64,000 nucleotides of DNA. Source: Chryseobacterium sp. BLS98. Lineage in GTDB: Bacteria; Bacteroidota; Bacteroidia; Flavobacteriales; Weeksellaceae. This document shows, piece after piece, positions 42,096-53,604 of the stretch (within the stretch, counting starts at the first letter, position 1; each line of letters starts with the position of its first letter). The notes under the pieces are model-generated. The model saw only the letters and a program-made list of their open reading frames with translations. It did no database searches and was not told the DNA's origin. The stretch spans positions 62,001 to 126,000 of the forward strand of contig NZ_LFNF01000001.1 of assembly GCF_001045445.1 (NCBI RefSeq), read 5' to 3'. The translations under genes were made by a program, and so were the position numbers.

Positions 42096-42820
42096 TTAAG
42101 TTGAATGAAAACCCAGTAAAGAAGGGTTACTTTTTAAAAATTTCTCTATGTATAATTTTCCTTTCCTGCAGGCTGCTTCAAGGTTTTCTCCTTTAGCAAG
42201 GTGAGCTGTAATGGCAGAAGAGAGCACACATCCTGAACCGTGTTTGGGATAAAAGCCGGAAGAATCTTTCTGACCTGGTTCCAGCGAGATTTCTTTTCCC
42301 CGGCAGATCAGGATATCCGTACCTGTTTTATCATTTCTATGACCTCCTTTAACCAGCACAGCACAGGAATTCCCTGATGTATTGAAAAGGTCATGTTGCT
42401 GTAAAACATTATACTCATTATAATTAGGTGTAATAAGGTCAATCTGCTTTAAAACATCTGTTAAAAGCGGTAAGCTTTCCAGGTCAAAAAAAGAAAACTC
42501 TGAAGTACTTTTTAATACCGGATCCCAAATGATCTTTATTTCTGCATGATGCGATCGTATTTTTTCTACAATCTTTTCCAGGAATAATGTATCTTTTACT
42601 ATTCCGATTTTTACGGCTTCAACAGGGTAATCTTTCATCAAAATATCTATAGCCGTTATGATTTCGTCCAAAGGCCGCCACTCTATGCTTAAACACCGGG
42701 ATTCCGTCTGAACAGTCATCGCCGTGCAAACGCCCAGTCCCATCACATCAAGCTGTTCAAATGTTTTTATATCAGCCAAAACACCTGCACCACCTGAAGG
42801 ATCAAATCCCGCAATGCTCA

Positions 42821-42845
<25 letters not shown>
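42096..42845 (-). CDS. thiD: Hydroxymethylpyrimidine (phospho)kinase
   Basis: Phosphorylates HMP and HMP phosphate. 249 residues, ribokinase fold. SIAGFDPSGGAGVLADIKTFEQL near residue 10 is the HMP/nucleotide-binding start. VKIGIV near 74, DPVLKSTS near 106 and VLVKGGHR near 164 are family blocks; HGSGCVLSSAITAHLAKG near 200 holds the anion hole and catalytic cysteine. It overlaps the upstream ThiE-like gene by 25 bases, which shows coupling and supports the first ATG. Confidence 0.94.
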
Positions 42846-45240
<2,395 letters not shown>

Positions 45241-45447
45241 TTATCCACCCTGAGTGGCCGTAATGATTAAAACTGAATCTTTGTCTTTAAGGAGAGTTTC
45301 TGCCCAGGCGGACAGTGGAATAATACGATTGTTGAGAGCTACAGCAATGCCTTTTTTCTTTCCGGGTATTTCCATAGCCATCAGTGCTTCCAGATTGTCC
45401 GGAAGTACTTCAAATGTTTTCGTTGTGTGGTTGATTGTAAGTTCCAT
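45241..45447 (-). CDS. thiS: Sulfur carrier protein ThiS
   Basis: 68 residues, ubiquitin-like fold, ending in the required GG (ITATQGG). The C-terminal glycine is adenylated by ThiF and thiocarboxylated, then gives sulfur to ThiG. AVALNNRIIPLSAWAETLLKDKDSVLII is the ThiS core. It is the first gene of the operon. Its ATG lies inside a 10-base-pair stem formed with sequence 20 bases upstream, which fits translation control by the TPP riboswitch. Confidence 0.95.
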   Translation of the reverse strand: MELTINHTTKTFEVLPDNLEALMAMEIPGKKKGIAVALNNRIIPLSAWAETLLKDKDSVLIITATQGG

Positions 45448-45476
45448 TCCTAATTTTTTATATACTTTAGGAATGG
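45444..45476 (-). promoter_or_regulatory. Hairpin enclosing the thiS start codon
   Basis: In the mRNA CCATTCCTAA (45476-45467) pairs with TTAGGAATGG (45453-45444) around a 13-base loop. The second arm holds AGGA and the thiS ATG (45447-45445). It is a natural start-codon sequestering stem downstream of the THI element. Confidence 0.65.
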
Positions 45477-45518
45477 CTCTTATTGTACAATAGAATGTAC
45501 AGCAAAAGTCATTTACTT

Positions 45519-45592
45519 TTCCCTACGCTGGTATAATCCAGATCAGGTTCAAAGGGTAAAGTCTCAGTCTGTATGTCTACAGACACCCCTAA
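45519..45592 (-). ncRNA. TPP riboswitch (THI element) for thi operon
   Basis: The minus strand reads AGGGGTGTC, GACTGAGACTTTACCC, GAACCTGATCTGGATTATACCAGCG: CTGAGA and GAACCTGATCTGG.TTATACCAGCG are classic THI-box blocks in the correct order. It lies 70 bases upstream of thiS. Between them is the start-codon hairpin and a TGTACA repeat pair. Confidence 0.95.
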
Positions 45593-45627
45593 AGTTGTGA
45601 CGAAGTTAGACATTTTTTCAGAATGGG

Positions 45628-45635
45628 CAAAATTA
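45628..45635 (-). promoter_or_regulatory. Promoter -7 box of the thi operon
   Basis: TAATTTTG on the minus strand, 35 bases before the THI element. It is the only TAnnTTTG match in this gap on that strand. Confidence 0.5.
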
Positions 45636-45680
45636 AGTTTCAAAAAAACAAGGGCCCGGAGTTGTTATCAAAATTTATAT

Positions 45681-45707
45681 AAAAAATCCTGCAAAAAATT
45701 GCAGGAT
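45681..45707 (-). terminator. Intrinsic terminator after RluA-family gene
   Basis: ATCCTGCAA and TTGCAGGAT form a perfect 9-base stem with an A/T loop, followed on the minus strand by TTTTTA. Confidence 0.85.
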
Positions 45708-45711
45708 CATT

Positions 45712-46389
45712 TTATTCTTCACAAGCTCTCCATATCGCATCATTCTGCGGGACCGGGGCTATAATTTCAATATTTTCTTTAGTGACGGGATGAATAAATT
45801 CCAGTTTCCGTGCATGAAGATTGATTCCTCCATCCGGATTGGAGCGGGGAGCTCCGTATTTCAGGTCTCCTTTTATCGGAATCCCGGTCTTGGACAGTTG
45901 GGCGCGGATCTGGTGATGTCTTCCGGTTTCAAGATCAATTTCAAGAAGCATATAATTATCAAGTGTTTTAATCACATGGTAAGTCAGGATGGCTTCTTTT
46001 GCCCCTTCTGTTGCTTTAGGAAAAACAATGGCCTTATTATTCTTTTCATTCTTTTTCAGGTAATGAACAAGCCTCTGGCTCTGGGGGATCATTTCTTTTC
46101 CCACAACTGCCCAGTACGTTTTCTTAACCTCCCTGTTCTTTACCATCTGTGTAAGACGGGAAAGTGCTTTGGAAGTTTTGGCATAAATAACCAGCCCTGA
46201 AGTAGGCCGGTCTATACGGTGAACCAAACCGAGAAAAACATTTCCGGGCTTGGCATCTCTTTTTTTTATAAAATTTTTAATGGACTCCAGCAAAGATTCA
46301 TCACCGGTTTTATCGCCCTGAACAAGCTGTCCTACTTTTTTGTTGACCACCAAAAGATGGTTGTCTTCATATACAATCTGTTCCTCCAT
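45712..46389 (-). CDS. RluA-family pseudouridine synthase
   Basis: 225 residues. VHRIDRPTSGLVIYAKTSKAL near residue 56 carries the HRxDxxTSG catalytic aspartate. The rest is the RluA core (LEIDLETGRHHQIRAQLSKTGIPIKGDLKYGA; LHARKLEFIHPVTKE). No S4 domain is present at the N-terminus, so it resembles RluA/TruC more than RluD. It modifies uridines in rRNA or tRNA; which one is not decided. It is the last gene of a panB operon with 3-base gaps. Confidence 0.92.
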   Translation of the reverse strand: MEEQIVYEDNHLLVVNKKVGQLVQGDKTGDESLLESIKNFIKKRDAKPGNVFLGLVHRIDRPTSGLVIYAKTSKALSRLTQMVKNREVKKTYWAVVGKEMIPQSQRLVHYLKKNEKNNKAIVFPKATEGAKEAILTYHVIKTLDNYMLLEIDLETGRHHQIRAQLSKTGIPIKGDLKYGAPRSNPDGGINLHARKLEFIHPVTKENIEIIAPVPQNDAIWRACEE

Positions 46390-46392
46390 ACC

Positions 46393-46713
46393 TTATATAC
46401 GCTTTGGCCTGCTGGTAAAAGAAAGTGCGATTCCGCCAAGCAAACCGATTGTTTTAAGAATCGAAAGCTTAGAATCCTCCGGTAAAGTTGCCCCGACTAT
46501 ACAGAGCAATGCCGCCGCGTACATCGCGTATGTGAAATTTTTATTGGTCAGTAAAGGGGCCTGAACAAAAAAGCTGGCTCCTATCAAATAATAAAAAACT
46601 TTTCTTGACAGAATAATATTAATTTCCGGAGAAAACAGATTAAACCAGCCCGCAGCAAGACAAACTAGTGCTGCAATTGATAAAATCCCCTGAATAGTCT
46701 GTTGATTCTGCAT
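46393..46713 (-). CDS. Small four-helix membrane protein
   Basis: 106 residues with four hydrophobic segments (ILSIAALVCLAAGWF; VFYYLIGASFFVQAPLL; YAMYAAALLCIVGATL; TIGLLGGIALSF) and a basic end. No family is recognised. It lies between panB and the pseudouridine synthase with 3-base gaps on both sides, which indicates strict co-transcription but gives no clue to function. Confidence 0.8.
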   Translation of the reverse strand: MQNQQTIQGILSIAALVCLAAGWFNLFSPEINIILSRKVFYYLIGASFFVQAPLLTNKNFTYAMYAAALLCIVGATLPEDSKLSILKTIGLLGGIALSFTSRPKRI

Positions 46714-46716
46714 TAA

Positions 46717-47532
46717 TTAATAGCTTTCATTTTCATTAGGGAACTCCACACTTTTTACATCTTTTACGTATTGGGCAACAGCTCCTGTAATTTCTGTGTA
46801 AAGATCAAGGTATCTTCTTAAAAATTTCGGGCTGAAACCTTTGTTCATTCCAACCATGTCGTGATATACAAGGACCTGTCCGTCACAATCAGGGCCTGCT
46901 CCAATTCCGATAGTGGGAATAGAAATACTCTCGGATACTTTTTTAGCCAAGTCAGCAGGAATTTTCTCCAGAACAACTGCAAAACAGCCCAATTCTTCTA
47001 AAAGCTGAGCATCAGAAATTAATTTCTCAGCTTCCGCTTCATCTTTGGCTCTTACTTTATAAGTTCCGAATTTATAGATCGACTGTGGAGTCAATCCTAA
47101 ATGTCCCATAACCGGAATTCCTGCGTTGATGATTTTTTTAATAGATTTAGAAATCTCTTTTCCTCCTTCAATTTTTACAGCATGTGCTCCTCCTTCCTTC
47201 ATCATTCTCACTGCAGACTCCAATGCTTTTTCAGGATTACTCTGATAAGTTCCGAAAGGAAGGTCTGCTACTACAAGAGCTCTGTCAGTTCCTCTAACCA
47301 CACTTTGAGAATGGTAAATCATCTGGTCTAATGTGATGGGCAACGTAGTTTCAAAGCCGGCCATAACATTTGCAGCAGAATCTCCGATCAAAATGGCATC
47401 AACTCCTCCTGCATCCACCATCTTGGCAGTGGTAAAATCGTATGCAGTAAGCATTGTTATTTTTTCCTTGTCGAATTTCATTTTGCGCAAGGTTTCAGTC
47501 GTAACTTTTTTAATTTCAGAGTGAACAGACAT
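46717..47532 (-). CDS. panB: 3-methyl-2-oxobutanoate hydroxymethyltransferase
   Basis: First committed step of pantothenate (CoA) synthesis, adding a hydroxymethyl group from methylene-tetrahydrofolate to ketoisovalerate. 271 residues. [69 protein letters not shown], and [22 protein letters not shown] are complete family signatures, including the metal-binding aspartate in GDSA. No panC neighbour is present. First gene of a three-gene unit. Confidence 0.97.
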   Translation of the reverse strand: MSVHSEIKKVTTETLRKMKFDKEKITMLTAYDFTTAKMVDAGGVDAILIGDSAANVMAGFETTLPITLDQMIYHSQSVVRGTDRALVVADLPFGTYQSNPEKALESAVRMMKEGGAHAVKIEGGKEISKSIKKIINAGIPVMGHLGLTPQSIYKFGTYKVRAKDEAEAEKLISDAQLLEELGCFAVVLEKIPADLAKKVSESISIPTIGIGAGPDCDGQVLVYHDMVGMNKGFSPKFLRRYLDLYTEITGAVAQYVKDVKSVEFPNENESY

Positions 47533-47558
47533 AATTTATCTATTTTTTAAAAGTTAAA

Positions 47559-47578
47559 AAGTCGGCTTTCGCCGACTT
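47559..47578 (-). terminator. Terminator after Crp/Fnr gene
   Basis: AAGTCGGC and GCCGACTT form a perfect 8-base stem around GAAA/TTTC, followed on the minus strand by a T-run. Confidence 0.85.
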
Positions 47579-47594
47579 AAATTTTGTATGATTG

Positions 47595-48308
47595 TTATAA
47601 AACTACGTGACCTAGTTTCATCAATTTGTCGTGGTTTAGAATTTTGATGTTTCTTCCGTCCACTTCTATCAGACTATCCTGTTTGAATTCGGAGATCAAA
47701 CGGATGGCACTCTCGGTGGCGGTACCAATAATGTTGGCAATTTCTTCCCTGGTGAGCGAAATTTTGATAAAGCCTTCAGGATCTACCCCTAATTTCTGTT
47801 CCAGTAGAATCAGGATTTCCGCCAGTCTTTCCCTTACTGTTTTCTGGGCAAGGAAAGTAATGGTATTGGATGATTCTCCTAATTCGTAAGAGATCTTCTG
47901 AAGCATGGCAAAAGAAAGCTGCGGATCTACTTCCAGAAGGTACATGAAAACATCTGCCGGAAGGAAAATGCATTCAATGTCTGTCATAGCCTCAGCCTTT
48001 GCCTGGAAATTTTCCCCGCAAAGTAATGAACGATAGCCGATAATATCCCCCTCTTTGATAAATCTTAGGATCTGGTCTTTTCCAAAAGCTCCGGACTTTG
48101 AAAGCTTGGCGGCTCCTTTTTCTAAAACGTATACTCCTTTTGGCGTTTCCCCGTCTTCGAAAATGGTGTCGTGCTTTTGAAAACTTAATTTTTTCTTACT
48201 GCTAATATATTTTTCAAAATCAGTGCTAGAAAGTCTTTCCTTAAATGATTTATCATTAAAAACTCTGGCGAACCTCTCTTCAATTGCAATCTGTTGTTCC
48301 TGCGACAT
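47595..48308 (-). CDS. Crp/Fnr-family transcription regulator
   Basis: 237 residues from the ATG at 48308; an in-frame ATG at 48320 is 6 bases from a promoter box and would give a leaderless mRNA. A cyclic-nucleotide-binding-type sensor domain (residues 25-140) is followed by a winged helix with recognition sequence LTREEIANIIGTATESAIRLISEFK, which keeps the E..S..R layout of FNR/CRP. No N-terminal cysteine cluster exists, so it cannot hold an FNR-type iron-sulfur centre. It is divergent from the cbb3 oxidase cluster, which is a likely target. Confidence 0.9.
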   Translation of the reverse strand: MSQEQQIAIEERFARVFNDKSFKERLSSTDFEKYISSKKKLSFQKHDTIFEDGETPKGVYVLEKGAAKLSKSGAFGKDQILRFIKEGDIIGYRSLLCGENFQAKAEAMTDIECIFLPADVFMYLLEVDPQLSFAMLQKISYELGESSNTITFLAQKTVRERLAEILILLEQKLGVDPEGFIKISLTREEIANIIGTATESAIRLISEFKQDSLIEVDGRNIKILNHDKLMKLGHVVL

Positions 48309-48326
48309 TTTATATGACATTTATCA

Positions 48327-48334
48327 CAAAAATA
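48327..48334 (-). promoter_or_regulatory. Promoter -7 box for Crp/Fnr gene
   Basis: TATTTTTG on the minus strand, 6 bases from the upstream ATG (48320) and 18 from the preferred one. Confidence 0.45.
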
Positions 48335-48352
48335 GAACATTTTAACGCGATA

Positions 48353-48368
48353 AACAAAAAAATTTGTT
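48353..48368. promoter_or_regulatory. Inverted repeat between Crp/Fnr gene and ccoI
   Basis: AACAAA, four A, then TTTGTT form a perfect 6-base inverted repeat with a 4-base spacer, the geometry of a CRP/FNR half-site pair. It lies directly upstream of the ccoI -7 box. The A/T richness means chance occurrence is possible. Confidence 0.35.
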
Positions 48369-48369
48369 A

Positions 48370-48377
48370 TAATTTTG
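48370..48377 (+). promoter_or_regulatory. Promoter -7 box for ccoI
   Basis: TAATTTTG, 14 bases upstream of the ccoI ATG at 48392. Matches TAnnTTTG exactly. Confidence 0.5.
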
Positions 48378-48391
48378 TAGTTCAATATTTT

Positions 48392-50773
48392 ATGGTGGTG
48401 AGCGAGAACTGTTTTCATTGTGGTCAAGGTATAGAAAAGGAGCGAATTTTATTCGATGAAAAGACTTTCTGTTGCAACGGCTGCAAGTCTGTTTACGAAA
48501 TTCTGAATATCAATAATTTAACTAATTTCTACGAACTTAACAAAAGAGCAGGAATTCGTCCTGATGAGAGCTCTTCCCAATTTGAATATCTTGACACCCC
48601 TGAAATCTTCGAAAAAATTACTGATTTCTCGGAAGGAAAGACCAGCCTTGTTACTTTTAAAATCCCTGTAATTCACTGTTCTTCATGTATCTGGCTTATG
48701 GAAAGCCTTCACACCCTGAACGAGCACATCAATTATTCACAGGTCAATTTCACCAGAAAGACTTTACAGATTTCATTCAATCATAACGATCTTAAATTAA
48801 GTGAACTAGCTAATTTCTTAACCAATCTGGGTTATAAACCTGTTATCAGCCTTGAAACAGCCGATAAAAATGTAGATCACCTCGATAAATCCCTTCTCAT
48901 CAAATTTGCCATTGCCGGGTTCGCATTCGGAAACGGGATGTTTCTTGCCTTCCCTGAATATGTAGGAGGTGAAGATTACTGGATGGAGCATTATAAGGGA
49001 CTTTTCAGAACTTTGATGTTCCTTCTTGCATGCCCGGTGGTATTTTATTCTGCTTCAGATTATTATAAATCAGCATGGTACGGGTTAAAAAATAAGATCG
49101 TTAATATTGATGTTCCTATTGTTCTGGGAATTTTAGTTCTTTTTGGGCGAAGTATTTATGAAGTGGTTACCGATTACGGACCTGGATATTTCGACACGTT
49201 ATGCGGCCTGCTTTTCTTCATGCTGATGGGGAAAATTTTCCAGAAAAGAACGTACAGCGCATTATCTTATGACAGAGATTACAAATCATTCTACCCTATT
49301 GCAGTAACCAAGGTAGACTTTGAAGGAAAACAGGATAACATTCTTCTTTCGGAAATTAAAGTTGGAGATAGGATTTTGGTAAGAAACCAGGAAATTATTC
49401 CGGTGGATGCTATTTTGATCAATGGTGAAGGAAATATAGACAACAGCTTTATTACAGGAGAAAGTGAAAGCATCAGCAAACAGCCGGGTGACAAGATATT
49501 CGCAGGAGGAAAGCAAATCGGCTCTTCATTGGAACTGGAGGTCATCAAAGATGTTGACCAGAGCTACCTTACCCAGCTTTGGAACAAGGAAGCCTTTAAG
49601 AAACACGAAACAGGCCTTGACACGTTAACTAACAATGTCAGCAAATATTTCACATTCATTATTTTAGGCATTGCATTAGTTTCGGGGATTTACTGGGCTT
49701 TCATTGATCTGAAAATCATGTTCCAGGTTATTTCGGCTATTCTTATCATCGCCTGCCCTTGCGCCCTGGCACTGTCTGCACCGTTTACGTTCGGGCATAT
49801 TATGAGAATACTGGGCCGTAATAAGTTTTATGTAAAAGATACTTTAACGATTGAGAAGATTGCAAAACTGGACACAATTGTCTTTGACAAAACGGGAACT
49901 ATTACGCATAGAAAAAAATCGAATATCAGGTATGAAGGCCACGAGATAAATGAATTTGATGAACTGAATATCAAAACCTTATTAAAAAACTCCAACCACC
50001 CGCTTTCGAAATCTCTTTATGAATTCATAGAGGTCGCGGACAATTATTTCCCTGTTGAACATTTCCGGGAAATTTCCGGAAAAGGTTATGAGGCAAGCAT
50101 ACGGGGAAGCGTTTACAAGATCGGTTCCGCCCGTTACAATGATCAGGAGCCAAAAAATCTTGAAACAGCGGTTTACATCAGTAGAAATGGAGAATTTTTG
50201 GGCAAATTTATCTTTAAGAATGAATACCGTCCGAAATTAAAAGAACTGTTTACCAAGCTTACGAATTATAAAATATTCATCCTGAGCGGCGACAATTCTT
50301 CCGAAGAGAGCCAGCTTAAAGAACTTATCCCGAATTATAAAGGCATGGCATTTAACCAAAGCCCGGAAGACAAGCTTAATTACATCAAAGGTCTTCAGGA
50401 TCAGAATATGAAAGTTGCCATGCTTGGTGACGGACTGAATGACGCGGGAGCTTTAAAACAAAGCAATGTGGGAATCGCTATTGCAGATGATACGAACAGC
50501 TTTACCCCTTCTTCTGACGTCATTATGAACGGGGACAAAGTGGTTACCCTGAATGATTACCTGAATGTATGTAAAGGCTCGATCACTATTGTAAAAATGA
50601 CATTCATAATCAGTTTTCTATACAATATCGTCGGTTTAAGTTACGCAGTTACAGGCCATATGCATCCGCTCTTCGCAGCAATCCTCATGCCAATCAGCTC
50701 TATTACGGTAGTAACATTCACTACACTTTCCACCTGGATTCTGGGCCGGAAATATTTCAAAAAACAGGCGTAA
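48392..50773 (+). CDS. ccoI: Copper P-type ATPase of the cbb3 oxidase cluster
   Basis: 793 residues from the ATG at 48392; a longer frame to 48284 would overlap the divergent regulator gene. The N-terminus has CFHCG and CCNGC metal sites and a heavy-metal domain with CSSC (VIHCSSCIWLMESL). Eight membrane segments, IACPCALAL (the CPC translocation motif), DKTGTITH phosphorylation site, NHPLSKSL for ATP binding and GDGLNDAGALKQSNVGIAI hinge are complete. CcoI/FixI exports or loads copper for the haem-copper centre of cbb3 oxidase. First of a long cco cluster. Confidence 0.94.
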   Translation: MVVSENCFHCGQGIEKERILFDEKTFCCNGCKSVYEILNINNLTNFYELNKRAGIRPDESSSQFEYLDTPEIFEKITDFSEGKTSLVTFKIPVIHCSSCIWLMESLHTLNEHINYSQVNFTRKTLQISFNHNDLKLSELANFLTNLGYKPVISLETADKNVDHLDKSLLIKFAIAGFAFGNGMFLAFPEYVGGEDYWMEHYKGLFRTLMFLLACPVVFYSASDYYKSAWYGLKNKIVNIDVPIVLGILVLFGRSIYEVVTDYGPGYFDTLCGLLFFMLMGKIFQKRTYSALSYDRDYKSFYPIAVTKVDFEGKQDNILLSEIKVGDRILVRNQEIIPVDAILINGEGNIDNSFITGESESISKQPGDKIFAGGKQIGSSLELEVIKDVDQSYLTQLWNKEAFKKHETGLDTLTNNVSKYFTFIILGIALVSGIYWAFIDLKIMFQVISAILIIACPCALALSAPFTFGHIMRILGRNKFYVKDTLTIEKIAKLDTIVFDKTGTITHRKKSNIRYEGHEINEFDELNIKTLLKNSNHPLSKSLYEFIEVADNYFPVEHFREISGKGYEASIRGSVYKIGSARYNDQEPKNLETAVYISRNGEFLGKFIFKNEYRPKLKELFTKLTNYKIFILSGDNSSEESQLKELIPNYKGMAFNQSPEDKLNYIKGLQDQNMKVAMLGDGLNDAGALKQSNVGIAIADDTNSFTPSSDVIMNGDKVVTLNDYLNVCKGSITIVKMTFIISFLYNIVGLSYAVTGHMHPLFAAILMPISSITVVTFTTLSTWILGRKYFKKQA

Positions 50774-50882
50774 ACGCCCTTATTTAGACTGATTTTAAAT
50801 TAGCTGAAATCGGCATTTATTGATGAATGTCATTATTTTTCACTAAATTTGAACCCCGAAAATAGGTTAATTTTGTTGTCCA

Positions 50883-51110
50883 ATGGATATTCTATATTTA
50901 ATGATCCTTTGCAGTGTTTCTTTAGCTGCGATTTTCTTGGTCGTATTTATAGTGTATGCCCGAAAAGGACAGTTTGAAGATGATGAATCTCCGGCTGTCA
51001 GAATCCTTTTTGATAATGGAGAAATCAAGGAAAAGGAGGAAAGCGGCGACAAAAATAAAGACGATAAAAAGATAGGAGAGAATAATAAAATTGAAGAAAA
51101 AAGTGAATAG
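50883..51110 (+). CDS. ccoS: cbb3 oxidase maturation protein CcoS
   Basis: 75 residues. One N-terminal membrane helix (ILYLMILCSVSLAAIFLVVFIVY) followed by ARKGQFEDDESPAVRILFDN, the CcoS/FixS signature, and a very charged K/E/D tail of about 25 residues that is low in complexity. It is required for cofactor insertion into the oxidase in model bacteria. It ends 5 bases before ccoNO, so it is co-transcribed. Confidence 0.92.
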   Translation: MDILYLMILCSVSLAAIFLVVFIVYARKGQFEDDESPAVRILFDNGEIKEKEESGDKNKDDKKIGENNKIEEKSE

Positions 51111-51115
51111 TTGAT

Positions 51116-53377
51116 ATGGAAACACAAAAGTTTAGTTATGACAACAGTATTGTCCGTGCGTTCCTTTATGCGACCTTAGTTTTCGGTCTTATAGGATTTA
51201 CGTTCGGGCTTACGGCGGCATTAATGCTTTTCTACCCGGAATTGCCGGAATTTTTATTCGGTACAGATGATACAACCATCAAGAGCCTTGCATCAGGCAA
51301 TATTCAGGGGTTAATAAACACTCATGGTGCATTTGGTTTTGGTAGAATCAGAATGCTTCATACCAATACCGTGATCTGGGCATTTGTATGTAATATCGTT
51401 TATACCGGTATTTATTACTCATTGCAGAGATTATTAAAAACAAGAATGTACAGCGATACATTATCATGGTTACATTTCTGGACTTGGCAGTTTATGATCG
51501 TTGCTACGTTCGTTACGTTCTTTATGGGGATCAATACTTCAAAAGAATATGCTGAACACGAGTGGCCGATCGACATATTGATTGCATTCTCTTGGATTAT
51601 TTTCGGAGCAAATATGTTCCTGACGATCGCAAAAAGAAGAGTAAGACACCTTTATGTAGCAATCTGGTTCTACATCGGAACGTGGATTGCGGTGGCAATG
51701 CTTCACATTTTCAACAACTTAGAAGTTCCCTTATCTTTTGCAGGCTGGAAATCCTATTCGGCATATGCAGGGGTAAAAGACGCTATTGTACAGTGGTGGT
51801 ACGGTCACAATGCGGTGGCATTCGTACTGACGACTCCGGTTCTTGGTTTGATGTATTACTTCCTTCCGAAGGCAGCAGACAGACCGGTTTTCTCTTATAA
51901 ACTGTCTATTATTCACTTCTGGTCATTAATTTTCGTATATATCTGGGCTGGTCCTCACCACCTTCAGTATACAGCTCTTCCTGCATGGGCGCAGGCTGTG
52001 GGAACCGGTTTCTCTATCATGCTTATCGCACCGTCTTGGGGAGGAATGTTGAACGGTCTTCTTACGCTTAGAGGAGCCTGGGATAAAGTAAGGGAAAACC
52101 CTATCCTTAAGTTCTTCGTGGTAGCTGTTACCTGCTATGGTATGGCAACATTTGAAGGACCGCTTTTAGCAACTAAAAACATCAACAAAATTGGTCACTT
52201 TACAGACTGGGTTATCGGTCACGTACATTTAGGAGCTCTTGGATGGAATGGTTTCATGGCATTCGGGGTTATCTATTACCTGGTACCCATTATGTGGAGA
52301 ACAAAAATCTGGTCTGTAAAATTAGCTAACTGGCATTTCTGGTTAGGGACTTTAGGAATTATTTTCTATGCAGTACCAATGTATATTTCAGGATTTACAC
52401 AAGGTTTAATGTGGAAGCAATTCAACCCGGACGGTACTTTGATGTACAAAAACTGGTTGGATACGGTAACTGCGATCATTCCTTACTTCAAAATGAGATT
52501 CTTAGGAGGTGCATTCTACATTTCCGGAGCTATCCTGATGATCGTTAACGTAATCGCTACAGTAAGAAAAGGTTCGTTCCAAAAAGAAGTTCCTGCTGAA
52601 GCACCTGCATTGGCCAACATCGGAAACAAACGTAAAGAAGGGGAAGGTACTCACTTATGGCTTGAAAGAATGCCTGTACTATTAGGTATTCTATCTTTCT
52701 TCACGATTTCCATCGGTAGTTCAGTTGAAATTATCCCTACCTTATCTCTTAAGAAAAGTGTACCTACGATTTCAGCAGTAAAACCATATTCACCACTTGA
52801 ACTTGAAGGTAGAGATATTTATATCCGTGAAGGATGTAATGCCTGTCACTCTCAGATGATCAGACCTTTCCGTGATGAGATCACCAGATTCAACGGTAAG
52901 AACGGACAGTATTCCAAAGCGGGAGAATTCGTTTACGACAGACCTTTCTTATGGGGTTCTAAAAGAACAGGACCGGATTTGCACAGAGAAGGAGGAAAAA
53001 ACCCAAGTTCTTGGCATTACAAGCACATGTATAACCCAAGATCTACCTCTGCAGGATCTATCATGCCTCGTTACCCTTGGTTAATTGCAACCAACCTGGA
53101 CAGATCTAAGATGGTAGACAAAATGAAGCTGATGAAGAACACATTTGAGGTTCCTTACACCAAAGCTGAAATAGATTCTGCCAATACATGGGCAGACAAC
53201 CAATCGAAGAAAATTGTAAAAGATATCTTCTCTGAAGCCAATGACCTTAAAGAGGCCTACGCTAAGAGACCTCAGGGAGAGCTTGAGAAAAAAGAGATTG
53301 TAGCTCTTATTTCTTTCCTTCAGAGATTAGGAACAGATATCAAGACGACAGAAATAAAAACAGCAAGTACTAACTAA
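51116..53377 (+). CDS. ccoN: Fused cbb3 oxidase subunits CcoN-CcoO
   Basis: 753 residues, a fusion typical of Bacteroidota. Residues 1-about 490 are CcoN, the catalytic haem-copper subunit with about 12-13 membrane helices. Its histidine ligands are seen in MLHTNTVIWAF, WWYGHNAVAFVLT, AGPHHLQYTALP and GHVHLGALGWNG. From about residue 540 the CcoO part has one haem c site, GCNACHSQMIRPF, and the conserved GPDLHREGGK...HYKHMYNPRSTSAGSIMPRYPWL. It reduces oxygen to water at high affinity and pumps protons in the inner membrane. Confidence 0.96.
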   Translation: METQKFSYDNSIVRAFLYATLVFGLIGFTFGLTAALMLFYPELPEFLFGTDDTTIKSLASGNIQGLINTHGAFGFGRIRMLHTNTVIWAFVCNIVYTGIYYSLQRLLKTRMYSDTLSWLHFWTWQFMIVATFVTFFMGINTSKEYAEHEWPIDILIAFSWIIFGANMFLTIAKRRVRHLYVAIWFYIGTWIAVAMLHIFNNLEVPLSFAGWKSYSAYAGVKDAIVQWWYGHNAVAFVLTTPVLGLMYYFLPKAADRPVFSYKLSIIHFWSLIFVYIWAGPHHLQYTALPAWAQAVGTGFSIMLIAPSWGGMLNGLLTLRGAWDKVRENPILKFFVVAVTCYGMATFEGPLLATKNINKIGHFTDWVIGHVHLGALGWNGFMAFGVIYYLVPIMWRTKIWSVKLANWHFWLGTLGIIFYAVPMYISGFTQGLMWKQFNPDGTLMYKNWLDTVTAIIPYFKMRFLGGAFYISGAILMIVNVIATVRKGSFQKEVPAEAPALANIGNKRKEGEGTHLWLERMPVLLGILSFFTISIGSSVEIIPTLSLKKSVPTISAVKPYSPLELEGRDIYIREGCNACHSQMIRPFRDEITRFNGKNGQYSKAGEFVYDRPFLWGSKRTGPDLHREGGKNPSSWHYKHMYNPRSTSAGSIMPRYPWLIATNLDRSKMVDKMKLMKNTFEVPYTKAEIDSANTWADNQSKKIVKDIFSEANDLKEAYAKRPQGELEKKEIVALISFLQRLGTDIKTTEIKTASTN

Positions 53378-53393
53378 ACATTAAAAGGTTCAC

Positions 53394-53594
53394 ATGATTC
53401 CTCAGAACTTTAAAGATATATTATCCAATACAGAAAACGCTGGTCTTTACCAGACGCTGGCTCTGATTTTCTTTATGTTGTTCTTCGTAGCTCTTGTAGT
53501 GTATGTTTTTACCAGACCTAAAAAATATTACAAAGAGGAAGAAGAAGCTCCGCTTGGGGATGATGAGGATGACGATTTTAATTTAAAAAATTAA
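53394..53594 (+). CDS. ccoQ: CcoQ-like small cbb3 subunit
   Basis: 66 residues. A single membrane helix (LYQTLALIFFMLFFVALVVYVF) is followed by TRPKKYYKEEEEAPLGDDEDDDF, the short acidic tail of CcoQ/FixQ proteins. The position between the catalytic subunit and CcoP and the size match CcoQ, which stabilises the complex. It starts 16 bases after ccoNO. Confidence 0.85.
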   Translation: MIPQNFKDILSNTENAGLYQTLALIFFMLFFVALVVYVFTRPKKYYKEEEEAPLGDDEDDDFNLKN

Positions 53595-53604
53595 ACTATT
53601 TATT

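Noticed and set aside
48284..48391. Extended N-terminus for ccoI
   Set aside because: It would cover the divergent Crp/Fnr start and its promoter, and the family begins at the MVVSENCFHCG start.
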